This document shows positions 52,579 through 60,389 of a stretch of 64,000 nt of DNA, one piece after another. Within the stretch, counting starts at the first letter, position 1, and every line of letters begins with the position of its first letter. The DNA lies in assembly GCF_024213555.1 (NCBI RefSeq), contig NZ_JANAVO010000001.1:2976001-3040000 (forward strand), given 5' to 3'. Both the position numbers and the translations under genes were made by a program. Source of the stretch: Allokutzneria sp. A3M-2-11 16 (GTDB taxonomy: Bacteria > Actinomycetota > Actinomycetes > Mycobacteriales > Pseudonocardiaceae). The notes under the pieces were generated by a model. It was not told where the DNA came from, did no database searches, and saw only the letters and a program-made list of their open reading frames with translations.

Positions 52579-53183
52579 CTCGGCATCAGGACGGTGTCGA
52601 TGATGTAGACGGTCGCGTTGGCCGTCTGCACGTTGCCGCAGATCACGCTGGCGTCGTTGACCTTGAAGGAGGTCCCCGCGCCGGAGGTCTTCACCATGCC
52701 CTTCTGGAGCGTCTCGAAGTTCCCGGACGCCAGGTCCGCGGTGGTGAGCCGCTTCGGGACCACGTGGTAGGTCAGGACCTTGGTGAGCGTGGCGTTGTCC
52801 GCGAGCACCTTGTCCAGGTCCGCCTTGGGAATCTTGGCGAAGGCCGGGTCGGCGGGCGCGAACACGGTGATGTCCTTCGCGGTGTTCAGCGTGTCCACCA
52901 GGCCCGCCTTCTTCACCGCGGTGACCAAAGTGGACAGTGCGGGGTTGTTGCTCGCCGCGGTGGCCACCGGGTCCTTGGCCATGCCCGCGAAGCTGCCGGG
53001 GCCGTCCGTGGGCACCGACGAGCAGGCCGAGCCGAACTCGCCGGAGGTCATGGTCGCGGTGGTGGTCATCGGCGCCGGTGCCGGGGGCTGTGCCGCGGGA
53101 GTGTCGGTCCCGTCGGAGCAGGCGGTCAGGCCCAGCGCCGAGACGGCGGCCGCGGCGAGGACGGCGGTGCGCTTGAACTGCAT
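52575..53183 (-). CDS. Fasciclin-domain secreted lipoprotein (MPT83/MPB70-like)
   Basis: A 202-residue cell-surface protein: signal and lipobox (ALGLTAC), a Pro/Thr linker, and one FAS1 domain from about residue 65 (ASNNPALSTLVTAVKKAGLV, DITVFAPADPAFAKIP, LTYHVVPKRLTTADL, ending VYIIDTVLMPS). Cysteines in GSACSS and VICGNV match the disulfide of the mycobacterial MPT70/MPT83 group. It lies 18 bp after the molybdoenzyme gene on the same strand and near a SigK/RskA pair, mirroring the mycobacterial SigK regulon. Confidence 0.93.
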   Translation of the reverse strand: MQFKRTAVLAAAAVSALGLTACSDGTDTPAAQPPAPAPMTTTATMTSGEFGSACSSVPTDGPGSFAGMAKDPVATAASNNPALSTLVTAVKKAGLVDTLNTAKDITVFAPADPAFAKIPKADLDKVLADNATLTKVLTYHVVPKRLTTADLASGNFETLQKGMVKTSGAGTSFKVNDASVICGNVQTANATVYIIDTVLMPS

Positions 53184-53201
53184 GATCGGTTCTCTCCTTC
53201 A

Positions 53202-54791
53202 TCAGGTGACCGTGACCGCGACGGAGTGCCATCCGGTGGCACCACGGGGAAACGGCCTGGATCGTTCTTCCGGTTGCCAGTCCCCACGGCCATCGGCCGC
53301 GCGGACTTCGAAGCGGTGCAAGCCCTTGTCGAGCTGGACGGTGGCGCGCCACTGGCGCCAGGTGTCCGGGCTGACCTCGGTGCTGATCTGCGCGGGGCGC
53401 CATTCCCCGCCGTCGACGCGGAACTGCACGGCGCTGATCCCGCGGTGCTGCGCCCACGCGACCCCGGCGACGGTCACCGGGCCCGCGGGGACCTGTGCGA
53501 ACGGCTTGGGCACGTCGATCCGCGATGCGGTGAGCACCGGGCCGATCGGGTCCCAGCCACGTTCGGTCCAGTACGCGTCGTACTTGTCGAACGTGGTGAG
53601 TTCGAGGTCGACCAGCCACTTCGTCGCCGAGGTGTAGCCGTAGAGCCCCGGAACGAGCTGCCGGACCGGAAACCCGTTGGTGGGCAACAAAGGTTCGCCG
53701 TTCATCCCGATCGCGAGCAGTGCCTCGCGGCCGTCCATCACCACGTCGAGCGGTGTGCCGATGGTCATGCCGTCGCGGTCGGTGCCGACGAGCTGGTTCG
53801 CCCCGGCACGGACCCCGGCCTCACGGAGCAGCTGCGCCAGCGGGAAGCCGAGCCACCGCGCGGTGCTCGCGTACGGCCCGCCGACCTCGTTGGAGACGCA
53901 GCACAGGGTGATGTCGCGTTCGATCAGCGGCTTCGCCATGAGGTCGGCGAAACTCAGCTCGACCGGCCGGTCCACCATCCCGTGAATGCGCAGCCGCCAT
54001 TCCTCGGCGGTCAGCTCGGGAATCACCAGTGCGGTGTCGACGCGGTAGAAATCGCGATTCGGTGTTTCGAACGGGGTGAGCCCGGGAAGCGCGAAATCAT
54101 GACCGGGCGGCCGGGCCGCCGCGGGGCTCACGGGTGCGGGCAGCCGAATGGCGGAACGGGATTGTGCGATATCGGCGGAACGCTGCTGGAGAATTCTGCC
54201 CACCGAACCGCCGAGCACCGCGTACGCCGCCGTGCCCAGGCCGGTGATCAGGAACTTCCGGCGGCTCGACCCGTCCGCCGCCGGTCGCCTGGTGAGCAGC
54301 AGGTGCAGCGCGGCGACCCCGGCCACGATCGCGGCGAGCGAGGGCAGCGCGTCCAACGGCGACCCACCTGGGCGGGCGATCGCCGCGATCGCGCCGACCG
54401 CGCCGATCAGGCCGATCATCACCGCTCCGACGGCGAACCGGCGCGCGGCCACGATCCCCGCCACCGCGGCGAAGACCACCAGCACGACCAGGATTCCGCC
54501 CAGCAGGACCGGCTTGTCGTAGTTGCCGAAAGTGCTGATCGCGAAGTCCTTCAGCCACACCGGCGCGAGATCGATCGCCGCGCCGCCCACCGAAGTGATC
54601 GGCGATGAGTTCGGTCCCGTCACCGCGGTGACGAGTTCTGCTGTTCCTAGTGCCGCACCGGCGGAAAGGACGCCGATGAGGGCTGACCCTCTCTCGCTGT
54701 TCACATGGGGCATTCGCGACTGTTCCGGGAACGGATGGGTCCGGTTTTCCGGCTCACTCGAATGGTCGAGCCGATGCGATTTTTCGGTCAT
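53202..54791 (-). CDS. Membrane-anchored sulfite-oxidase-family molybdopterin oxidoreductase
   Basis: A 529-residue protein. Four or so N-terminal helices (for example PVLLGGILVVLVVFAAVAGI, VGAVMIGLIGAVGAIAAIAR, SLAAIVAGVAALHLLL) are followed near residue 177 by SRRKFL and the extracytoplasmic catalytic part. The Moco domain shows IHGMVDRPVELSFADLM and the molybdenum-ligand cysteine in ITLCCVSNEVGGPYAS, with GTDRDGMTIGTPLDVVMDGR following. An Ig-like C-terminal dimerisation domain closes it. Known members use a Tat-type SRRxF signal. It precedes the fasciclin gene and is divergent from the SigK-like sigma factor; electron partner and substrate are unknown. Confidence 0.9.
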   Translation of the reverse strand: MTEKSHRLDHSSEPENRTHPFPEQSRMPHVNSERGSALIGVLSAGAALGTAELVTAVTGPNSSPITSVGGAAIDLAPVWLKDFAISTFGNYDKPVLLGGILVVLVVFAAVAGIVAARRFAVGAVMIGLIGAVGAIAAIARPGGSPLDALPSLAAIVAGVAALHLLLTRRPAADGSSRRKFLITGLGTAAYAVLGGSVGRILQQRSADIAQSRSAIRLPAPVSPAAARPPGHDFALPGLTPFETPNRDFYRVDTALVIPELTAEEWRLRIHGMVDRPVELSFADLMAKPLIERDITLCCVSNEVGGPYASTARWLGFPLAQLLREAGVRAGANQLVGTDRDGMTIGTPLDVVMDGREALLAIGMNGEPLLPTNGFPVRQLVPGLYGYTSATKWLVDLELTTFDKYDAYWTERGWDPIGPVLTASRIDVPKPFAQVPAGPVTVAGVAWAQHRGISAVQFRVDGGEWRPAQISTEVSPDTWRQWRATVQLDKGLHRFEVRAADGRGDWQPEERSRPFPRGATGWHSVAVTVT

Positions 54792-54927
54792 AAAAGGAAC
54801 CTACGCGCACGCGCGCGGGGAATCCCTTACCGATCCGTGAAATCTGGCGTAGCGTCAAGCTGGACCAATCCGGCTCGGGACCGGCTCCGAAGAACAGAAG
54901 TGGACGGCCTGGTCGAAAGGGGTGGTC

Positions 54928-55524
54928 ATGCGCGACCGAGCGCGAGCTGTGAGTCAGCTGCACGGTCCGGCCGGCGTCGCGACACTGACACCGGAGGAGC
55001 TGGTGCAGCAGGTGGCTCGGGGAGACGAGGCCGCGTTCGGCCAGCTCTACGAGGTGCTGGCGGGACCGATCTACGGCGTCGTGCTGCGCGTCCTGCGGGA
55101 CCAGGCGCAGTCCGAGGAGGTCGCCCAGGAGGTGCTGGTGGAGCTGTGGCGCACCGCGACGCGCTACGCGCCGGACAAGGGCTCGGTGCTGACCTGGGCG
55201 TTGACGGTGGCGCACCGACGCGCCGTGGACCGCGTGCGCTCCGCGCAGTCCAGTGCTGACCGCGAGGACAGGGCGGGGCGACTGGATGCCGGGCGCCCGT
55301 TCGACGAGGTCTCCGAGCAGGTCACCGCTCGGTTGGAGCGCGAGCAGGTGCGCATCTGCCTGAAAGCGCTGACCGACCTGCAACGCGAGGCAGTGCTGCT
55401 CGCGTACTACCGCGGCTACACCTACCGCGAGGTCGCCGAACTGCTCGGCTCTCCGTTGGGGACCGTCAAGACTCGGTTGCGGGACGGGCTGATCCGGCTG
55501 CGCGACTGCCTGGGGGTGGCGTGA
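54928..55524 (+). CDS. sigK: ECF sigma factor, SigK-like
   Basis: A 198-residue ECF19-type sigma factor. Region 2 is FGQLYEVLAGPIYGVVLRVL ... AQEVLVELWRTATRYAPDKG; region 4 is LKALTDLQREAVLLAYYRGY and YREVAELLGSPLGTVKTRLR. ATG 54928 has AAGGGG at good spacing, so it is preferred to GTG 54922. The stop overlaps the anti-sigma gene start (TGATG), giving coupled translation. In mycobacteria SigK controls mpt70/mpt83 and neighbours; here the divergent molybdoenzyme-fasciclin pair is the obvious target. Confidence 0.93.
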   Translation: MRDRARAVSQLHGPAGVATLTPEELVQQVARGDEAAFGQLYEVLAGPIYGVVLRVLRDQAQSEEVAQEVLVELWRTATRYAPDKGSVLTWALTVAHRRAVDRVRSAQSSADREDRAGRLDAGRPFDEVSEQVTARLEREQVRICLKALTDLQREAVLLAYYRGYTYREVAELLGSPLGTVKTRLRDGLIRLRDCLGVA

Positions 55525-56228
55525 TGAACCCGGACGTGCACACCCTGACCGGCGCCTACGCCATGAACGCCCTCGACGCGGACGAGCGCCGCGAGTTCGA
55601 ACGGCACATGGCCGTGTGCCCGGACTGCGAACGCGAGACCAGGGAACTGGAGCGCACGGCCGCCCACCTCGGGATGGCCGCCGCGACCGTGCCGCCGCCC
55701 GGCTTGCGCGCCAAGGTGCTCGCAGAGGTTTCCCGGACGCGGCAACAGTCCCCGATCGCGCCCGCGCTTCCGCGTCAGCGCCGGTGGGCGGTGCCCGTTG
55801 TCTCGTTGGTGGCGGCGGCCAGCGTGCTCGTCGCCGTCGTGTTCGGGATCGGCGTGCTCACCGCCAACCAGGAGCTCGACCGCGAACGCGCGCTGGCGGA
55901 ACAGGTCACCGCGATCGTCGGCGCGGCCGACGCGCGCACGGAGGTCGCCGGGAACGGCAAGGTGGTGTCGTCCAGGCTGCTGGGCAAGGCCGTGCTGCTG
56001 GCCAGTGATCAGGTTCCGGCGCCTCGGTCCGGCAAGGACCTCCAGGCGTGGGCGATCTCCGACTCCGGCGTCGTCTCGCTCGGCCTGATGGCGCGGACGC
56101 ACTCCGGCAGGCACGCGCCGATGGTGTTCCCGACGACGGGGGTGAGCAAGATCGGGGTGACCGTGGAGCCCTCGGGCGGCTCCGCACAGCCGACCACCAC
56201 GCCGGTGCTGCTCGTTCCGGTGGCCTGA
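55524..56228 (+). CDS. rskA: Anti-sigma-K factor RskA-like membrane protein
   Basis: About 234 residues. The N-terminal cytoplasmic anti-sigma domain has a zinc-type motif (HMAVCPDCERE); one helix (VPVVSLVAAASVLVAVVFGI) crosses the membrane near residue 95; the extracytoplasmic RskA domain follows (VSSRLLGKAVLLASDQVPAP, LQAWAISDSGVVSLGLMART, ending PTTTPVLLVPVA). Regulated proteolysis of RskA frees SigK in mycobacteria. The one-base overlap with sigK and gene order are the same as there. Confidence 0.93.
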   Translation: MNPDVHTLTGAYAMNALDADERREFERHMAVCPDCERETRELERTAAHLGMAAATVPPPGLRAKVLAEVSRTRQQSPIAPALPRQRRWAVPVVSLVAAASVLVAVVFGIGVLTANQELDRERALAEQVTAIVGAADARTEVAGNGKVVSSRLLGKAVLLASDQVPAPRSGKDLQAWAISDSGVVSLGLMARTHSGRHAPMVFPTTGVSKIGVTVEPSGGSAQPTTTPVLLVPVA

Positions 56229-56265
56229 CCAGGAACTCCTGCCCGTTCTCGGCCGTTGCCCCGGC

Positions 56266-56460
56266 ATGGAGGTGTTCGGCGCCGCGTTCGACGCCGGGCA
56301 ACGGCACAAGATCGACGAGCGGAACAGCCACTCGATGATGCGCGACGACGCCGACGACGGCGCCCCGCCGCACAGCACGGTGGATCTGGACAGCGGTGTG
56401 GCGACGCTCCGAAGGGAACCACCCGATCGTGGAGCGACGGCGCGGGGGCGCGAGCGCTAG
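56266..56460 (+). CDS. Possible DUF6191-like short protein
   Basis: 64 residues, MEVFGAAFDAGQRHKIDERN then RDDADDGAPPHSTVDLDSGV. The D-x-x-D-G-A-P-P ... DLDSG pattern looks like DUF6191 proteins, but those normally begin with a hydrophobic stretch that is missing here, so the gene may be a truncated copy. No clear ribosome site. Confidence 0.42.
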   Translation: MEVFGAAFDAGQRHKIDERNSHSMMRDDADDGAPPHSTVDLDSGVATLRREPPDRGATARGRER

Positions 56461-56470
56461 TTTCGGCGGC

Positions 56471-56887
56471 GTGTCAAGGCTTCTCGCGCCGCTCGGCGCC
56501 GTCCTCCTGTTGCCCGTGCTCGCCGGTACCGCGCACGCCGCGCCCACCGCCTCGATCAAGCCGGTCTGCGACGCCGCGACCTGGAGCGTGAGCTACACCG
56601 CGACCAGCTCCGGGCACGGCAAGCGGGCCGCCGTCGAGGTGCGCGTCGACCAGTCCATTGTGGAGGAATGGGCCGATCACGGGCTCGGCGCCGCCGCCAT
56701 GGGCGAACCGCGCCGCGAACGTGCGAACGGCAGCGGAACGTGGACCGAGCGGGACCGGCTGGTCAAGGGCACCGGCGCGCCCGACGAACCCCGCCCCTAC
56801 AAGCGCACCTACACGCTGGACCTCACCGTCACCGAGAAGGGCGTCCAGACCAAGGCGTCCGGCTCGTGCAGCCTCATCCTGCGCTAG
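56471..56887 (+). CDS. Small secreted protein, unknown function
   Basis: 138 residues from GTG 56471, with a convincing signal peptide (SRLLAPLGAVLLLPVLAGTA, cleavage after AHA). The mature part has two cysteines (KPVCDAATWSVSY and SGSCSLILR) likely joined as a disulfide, and a beta-rich pattern. No family recognised. Its stop is 10 bp before a GTCTTCAAGTA-family palindrome. Confidence 0.7.
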   Translation: MSRLLAPLGAVLLLPVLAGTAHAAPTASIKPVCDAATWSVSYTATSSGHGKRAAVEVRVDQSIVEEWADHGLGAAAMGEPRRERANGSGTWTERDRLVKGTGAPDEPRPYKRTYTLDLTVTEKGVQTKASGSCSLILR

Positions 56888-56897
56888 GCGAGTAGGG

Positions 56898-57023
56898 GCG
56901 TCTTCAAGTCCTACGAACCCCACCTAGAAACGTCTCAAACCGCCCCCAACCCTCCGGCATCCGGCCGAGGGTTGGGGGCGGTTTGAGACTTCTGGGGAGG
57001 GGGTCAGTGGTACTTGAAGACGC
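56898..57023. repeat. GTCTTCAAGTA-family palindromic element, full copy C
   Basis: Outer arms GCGTCTTCAAGT and ACTTGAAGACGC enclose a perfect 23-bp inner inverted repeat (56932-56954 and 56967-56989, core CAAACCGCCCCCAACCC) and the GACTTCTGGGG motif. It lies exactly between two convergent stop codons. Confidence 0.88.
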
Positions 57024-57034
57024 TCCAACCGCGG

Positions 57035-57877
57035 TCAGGTCACGTCGCGGCGGCGGAGTGCGGTGTGGCTCACCAGGAAGGCTGCGGCGATGTAGGTGAT
57101 GAGCACCGCGACGGCCAGCAGGGGGGTGCCCTGGGGCTGCGCGCCGAAGGCACCGGTGATCGTGATGGGCTCCGAGCCCAGCGCTGCGGCGAGGCGGTTG
57201 GAGCTGTTGCCGAGCAGCAGCGTGCTGAGAAAGCCCAGGCCGGGAACGACATTCGCCAGCAGCGCCAAGGCGTTCTCCGCCAAGACCGTCCACAGTAGAC
57301 CGACGACGATGGCGGCAACGGGACTGCGGGTGAGCATCCCGATGGCGAAGCCAACCGCGCCCCACGCGGCCATCACCAGCCACAGCGAGCCCAGCTCCAG
57401 CGCGATCACGCCCACGTCGCCGTACCGGGCGGGACTGGCGTTGACCATCGCGATCACGCCGCTGCTGAGCAGGCCGAGGACCAGGGTCACCGTGGCCACC
57501 GGCAGCAACGCCACCAGCAGGCCGAGGAACCGCCCGCCCAGGAACGCGCCGCGGTCGGACTGGCGGCCGAGGACGGTGCGCAGGGTGCCCCAGCGGTAGT
57601 CGCCGGTGGCCAGCAGCGCGCCGATCACCAGCATCACCGGTCCGCCGAAGGTCGGCAGCGCGCCCGCGACGTAGTAGTGCGCGCCCTCCGGGAGCAGCCC
57701 GGAGATCATGTCGGCGGCCACCGCGGGCGCCATCGACGAACCCTGGGTGAGGTAGACGATGTAGGGCACCAGGTAGGCGAAGACCACGACCTGGGTGGAC
57801 CACATCCCGGCCATCGCCAGGACTCCGGGGCGGCGGCGCAGCGCGAACAGCTCCGCGCGCAGGTTGTTCGTGATCAT
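57035..57877 (-). CDS. ABC-2 type transporter permease
   Basis: A 280-residue membrane protein with six or seven predicted helices (AMAGMWSTQVVVFAYLVPYI, LPVATVTLVLGLLSSGVIAM, LAVAVLITYIAAAFLVSHTA). The TGDYRWGTLRTVL stretch is the conserved cytoplasmic loop of this permease class. It overlaps the upstream ATPase gene by 4 bp and is the last gene of a four-gene operon that starts with the double-palindrome operator. Confidence 0.9.
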   Translation of the reverse strand: MITNNLRAELFALRRRPGVLAMAGMWSTQVVVFAYLVPYIVYLTQGSSMAPAVAADMISGLLPEGAHYYVAGALPTFGGPVMLVIGALLATGDYRWGTLRTVLGRQSDRGAFLGGRFLGLLVALLPVATVTLVLGLLSSGVIAMVNASPARYGDVGVIALELGSLWLVMAAWGAVGFAIGMLTRSPVAAIVVGLLWTVLAENALALLANVVPGLGFLSTLLLGNSSNRLAAALGSEPITITGAFGAQPQGTPLLAVAVLITYIAAAFLVSHTALRRRDVT

Positions 57878-58761
57878 GCCGCGGTCACCCCCGTGAAGAC
57901 GTCCTCCAACGTGCGTTCCTCGATGCGCAGTTCGCTGACCTCGAAGCCTTCCACGACGAGGTCGCGGTTCACCGCCGCGGCGGTCGCGGTGCCCAGCTCG
58001 ACCTCGACCAGCTCGCCGGTCCGGCGCACCCCCAGCACCCCGGGACGTGCGCGCAGCGCGGTTTCCACCGCCGGTCCCGGTTCCGCGCGCACCACCAGGC
58101 GGGGGCCGCCGACGCGCGCCCGGATCTCGGCGAGCGCGCCCTCCGCGACCAACCGTCCACTGTGGATGACGCCGATCCGGTCGGCCACGTGCTCGACCTC
58201 GCCGAGCAAATGGCTGGACAGCAGGACCGTACCGCCGTTGTCGGCGAAATTCCTTACCAGGTCGCGCATTTCGCGCATACCCGACGGATCGAGGCCGTTG
58301 GTCGGCTCGTCCAGGATCAGCAGCTCCGGATCGCCCATCAGTGCCGCCGCGACGCCGAGCCGCTGCTTCATCCCGAGCGAGTAGCCGGTGAAGCGGTCGC
58401 CTGCCCGATCGATGAGCCCGGACAGCTCCAGTGCACTGTCCACTGTGGAGTCGCCAAGGCCGGAGTAGCGGGCGAGCAGCCTGAGGTTGTCGCGGCCGCT
58501 GAGGTGCGGGTAGAACGCGGGCGACTCCACGAGCGAACCGATCCGCGCCACGGAAGCGGGATCTCCCAAGGGTTTCCCGAACACCGAGCCCGATCCGGAC
58601 GTCGGCCGGATGAGGCCGAGCAGCATCCGCATCGTGGTGGTCTTGCCCGCGCCGTTGCGCCCGAGGAAGCCGTAGACCTCGCCCGCGTGCACGCTGAGAT
58701 TGAGCTCTCGAACGGCGTGCACGTCACCGTAGGACTTGCCCAAGCCGGACAACTCGATCAT
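57874..58761 (-). CDS. ABC-2 type transporter ATP-binding protein
   Basis: A 295-residue ATPase of the drug-export class. Walker A GRNGAGKTT, signature YSLGMKQRLGVAAAL, Walker B LLILDEPTNGLDPSG, switch histidine in LLSSHLLGEVEHVADR, plus a C-terminal regulatory tail (AEPGPAVETALRARPGVLGV). The ATG overlaps the stop of the winged-helix regulator gene (ATGA). It would power the adjacent permease. Substrate unknown; resistance or lipid export is common in the class. Confidence 0.93.
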   Translation of the reverse strand: MIELSGLGKSYGDVHAVRELNLSVHAGEVYGFLGRNGAGKTTTMRMLLGLIRPTSGSGSVFGKPLGDPASVARIGSLVESPAFYPHLSGRDNLRLLARYSGLGDSTVDSALELSGLIDRAGDRFTGYSLGMKQRLGVAAALMGDPELLILDEPTNGLDPSGMREMRDLVRNFADNGGTVLLSSHLLGEVEHVADRIGVIHSGRLVAEGALAEIRARVGGPRLVVRAEPGPAVETALRARPGVLGVRRTGELVEVELGTATAAAVNRDLVVEGFEVSELRIEERTLEDVFTGVTAA

Positions 58762-59057
58762 GTCAGCATCTCCTTGAGCGCCGCGCTGTAGTCCTCGAAG
58801 GCCCTGCGCCCCTTGGTGGTCAGCTCCACGTACGTGACCGGTGTGCGGCGCTGGTGGGTCTTGGTGATCTCGACGTACCCCGCGTCCTCCAGCTTGCGCA
58901 GGTGCGTCGACAGGTTGCCCGCGGTCATGTCGAGCAGTTCCTGGAGCCTGGGGAAGGTGATCCGGTCTCCGCTCGGCAGCGCGGCGAGTGCGACCGTGAC
59001 GCGCAACCGGGCCTGAGCGTGGATCACCGGGTCCAGTTCCGGAAGACCCGCCGTCAT
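58758..59057 (-). CDS. Winged-helix transcriptional regulator (ArsR/MarR-like, transporter-linked)
   Basis: A 99-residue single-domain regulator: DPVIHAQARLRVTVALAALP, recognition helix MTAGNLSTHLRKLEDAGYVE and wing KTHQRRTPVTYVELTTKGRR. This short HTH_34-type group commonly represses the operon it sits in. It overlaps genes on both sides by 4 bp, and a large symmetric operator lies upstream of the first gene, a good candidate for its binding site. Confidence 0.9.
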   Translation of the reverse strand: MTAGLPELDPVIHAQARLRVTVALAALPSGDRITFPRLQELLDMTAGNLSTHLRKLEDAGYVEITKTHQRRTPVTYVELTTKGRRAFEDYSAALKEMLT

Positions 59058-59680
59058 GCTGTCTTCGCCTGCCGCGCGTAGTGGGTGGCGAGCCCGAGCA
59101 TCGCGCCGCCACCGGCGAAAGCGAGCACCAGGAGGTTCGCGGGGGTGCCGACGTACACGCTCGCGCTCGCCGCGAGCAGCAGCCAGACCCCGGCGACATA
59201 CTCCGGGATGCTGCGGCGCTGCGCGGCGCCGAGCATGGTCAGCAGGCCCATGACCAGCAGCGGACCCGAGGTCCACAGCAGGGACGTGACCTCGATGCTC
59301 ACGCCGAGTTTCACCGTGAAGCCGACGTTGATCGCGCCCAGCGCCCAGAACCCGAGCGTCCAGGTCCACCCGTAGAGCGCGCCGCTGAGCCTGGACGGCC
59401 CGGCGATCCCGCGCCCCGCCCGCGCGCTGACCACGGTCGACAGGACGACCGACCCGATGATCGCGGCGGCGAAGACCACTCCCGCCAGCCACAGCGGCAG
59501 CAGTTCCGGACCGCCGGGCGTGGCCAGGAACATCAGCGTCCAGCCGACCAGCCAGGTCGTGCCCCACATGCCGAAGAGCAGCGCCTGGCTCGGCGACAGG
59601 CTCCGGTCGACCCGGGCCCGCTGGCTGCTGATCAGCGCCAGTGACTCGGCGGGGGACAGCGGTCCGTCGTCCTCTGCCAT
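59054..59680 (-). CDS. Transporter-linked membrane protein, unknown function
   Basis: A 208-residue protein with a hydrophilic N-terminus (PLSPAESLALISSQRARVDR) and five or six helices (LLPLWLAGVVFAAAIIGSVV, ALYGWTWTLGFWALGAINVG, LLWTSGPLLVMGLLTMLGAA). It is the first gene of the operon with the regulator and ABC-2 transporter; AGGAGG precedes the ATG. Proteins of this pattern are often found beside such regulators. It could be an accessory or immunity component; no function is established. Confidence 0.8.
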   Translation of the reverse strand: MAEDDGPLSPAESLALISSQRARVDRSLSPSQALLFGMWGTTWLVGWTLMFLATPGGPELLPLWLAGVVFAAAIIGSVVLSTVVSARAGRGIAGPSRLSGALYGWTWTLGFWALGAINVGFTVKLGVSIEVTSLLWTSGPLLVMGLLTMLGAAQRRSIPEYVAGVWLLLAASASVYVGTPANLLVLAFAGGGAMLGLATHYARQAKTA

Positions 59681-59691
59681 GTCTTCCTCCT

Positions 59692-59731
59692 ACTTTGCGA
59701 TACAAAGTCCAACTACTTTGTATCGCAAAGT
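59692..59731. promoter_or_regulatory. Double-palindrome operator of the ABC-2 operon
   Basis: ACTTTGCGATACAAAGT, 6 bp, ACTTTGTATCGCAAAGT: two perfectly complementary 17-bp arms, each itself palindromic at its ends (ACTTTG...CAAAGT). It lies immediately upstream of the ribosome site of the first operon gene. Confidence 0.85.
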
Positions 59732-59786
59732 TCGAGGTCGGGCAAGGATCAGGCCGCTCTCGTACAGCGCCCTGATCGCGTCGCGG

Positions 59787-60389
59787 CTACGCGCGGTTGA
59801 GCGAACAGTCGCCGCAGAGGCCGCCGTTGGGCACTCGGTAGAAGAGGCAGCAGCTCCGCCGCTTGTAGCCGTTGGCGGTGAAGTCACCGGCCCCGCTCAG
59901 CCGGGGATCGGCGAGCACGTCCATCGCGGCGTCCCACGTCCGCTGGTCCAGCTCGCCGGCGTTCGCGATCACCTTCAGCGTGCCCACGAGTGAGGACGCG
60001 GCGTTGCCCCACAACAGGCCCTCCGCCACCTCGCCGCGGAGCGCCGACACCATCGGTTCGAAGTGGTCGTCGAGGGCGATCTCGGCGATTGTCCTTGTGG
60101 CGCTTGGCAATGGGGCAGCGGTGGTGAAGCCGCTCGCCGCCCAGTGGACCTTGTCGGCTGGCAACGCGGGCACAGGTTCGCCGAGCGCCACGGCACCCCA
60201 CAACGGCGACCACACCCGCGCTGTGTAGCCCTGGAACAGGATCGAGGCCCCAACCCGACGCTCCGTGGTTCCCAACCGAGCGCACACGTCATCGATGCGC
60301 TCCGCGAGACCCAGGCCGTCGTAGACCTGGCGCAACGTGGGGCCGTCCGAGCCGACTCCGACGACGAAGTAGTCCCCGAACCGCCGCAC
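59787..60389 (-). CDS. FhuF-like (2Fe-2S) iron reductase family protein
   Basis: A 200-residue protein whose C-terminus carries the same C-C-x10-C-x2-C pattern (CCLFYRVPNGGLCGDC) as the protein at 5230-5985, a [2Fe-2S] site of the FhuF group. The body (VWSPLWGAVALGEPVPALPA, LLWGNAASSLVGTLKVIANA) matches actinobacterial siderophore-iron reductase-like proteins. The GTG start overlaps the dehydrogenase stop by one base, an unusual link between iron handling and acyl-CoA metabolism. No iron box was seen nearby. Confidence 0.82.
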   Translation of the reverse strand: MRRFGDYFVVGVGSDGPTLRQVYDGLGLAERIDDVCARLGTTERRVGASILFQGYTARVWSPLWGAVALGEPVPALPADKVHWAASGFTTAAPLPSATRTIAEIALDDHFEPMVSALRGEVAEGLLWGNAASSLVGTLKVIANAGELDQRTWDAAMDVLADPRLSGAGDFTANGYKRRSCCLFYRVPNGGLCGDCSLNRA

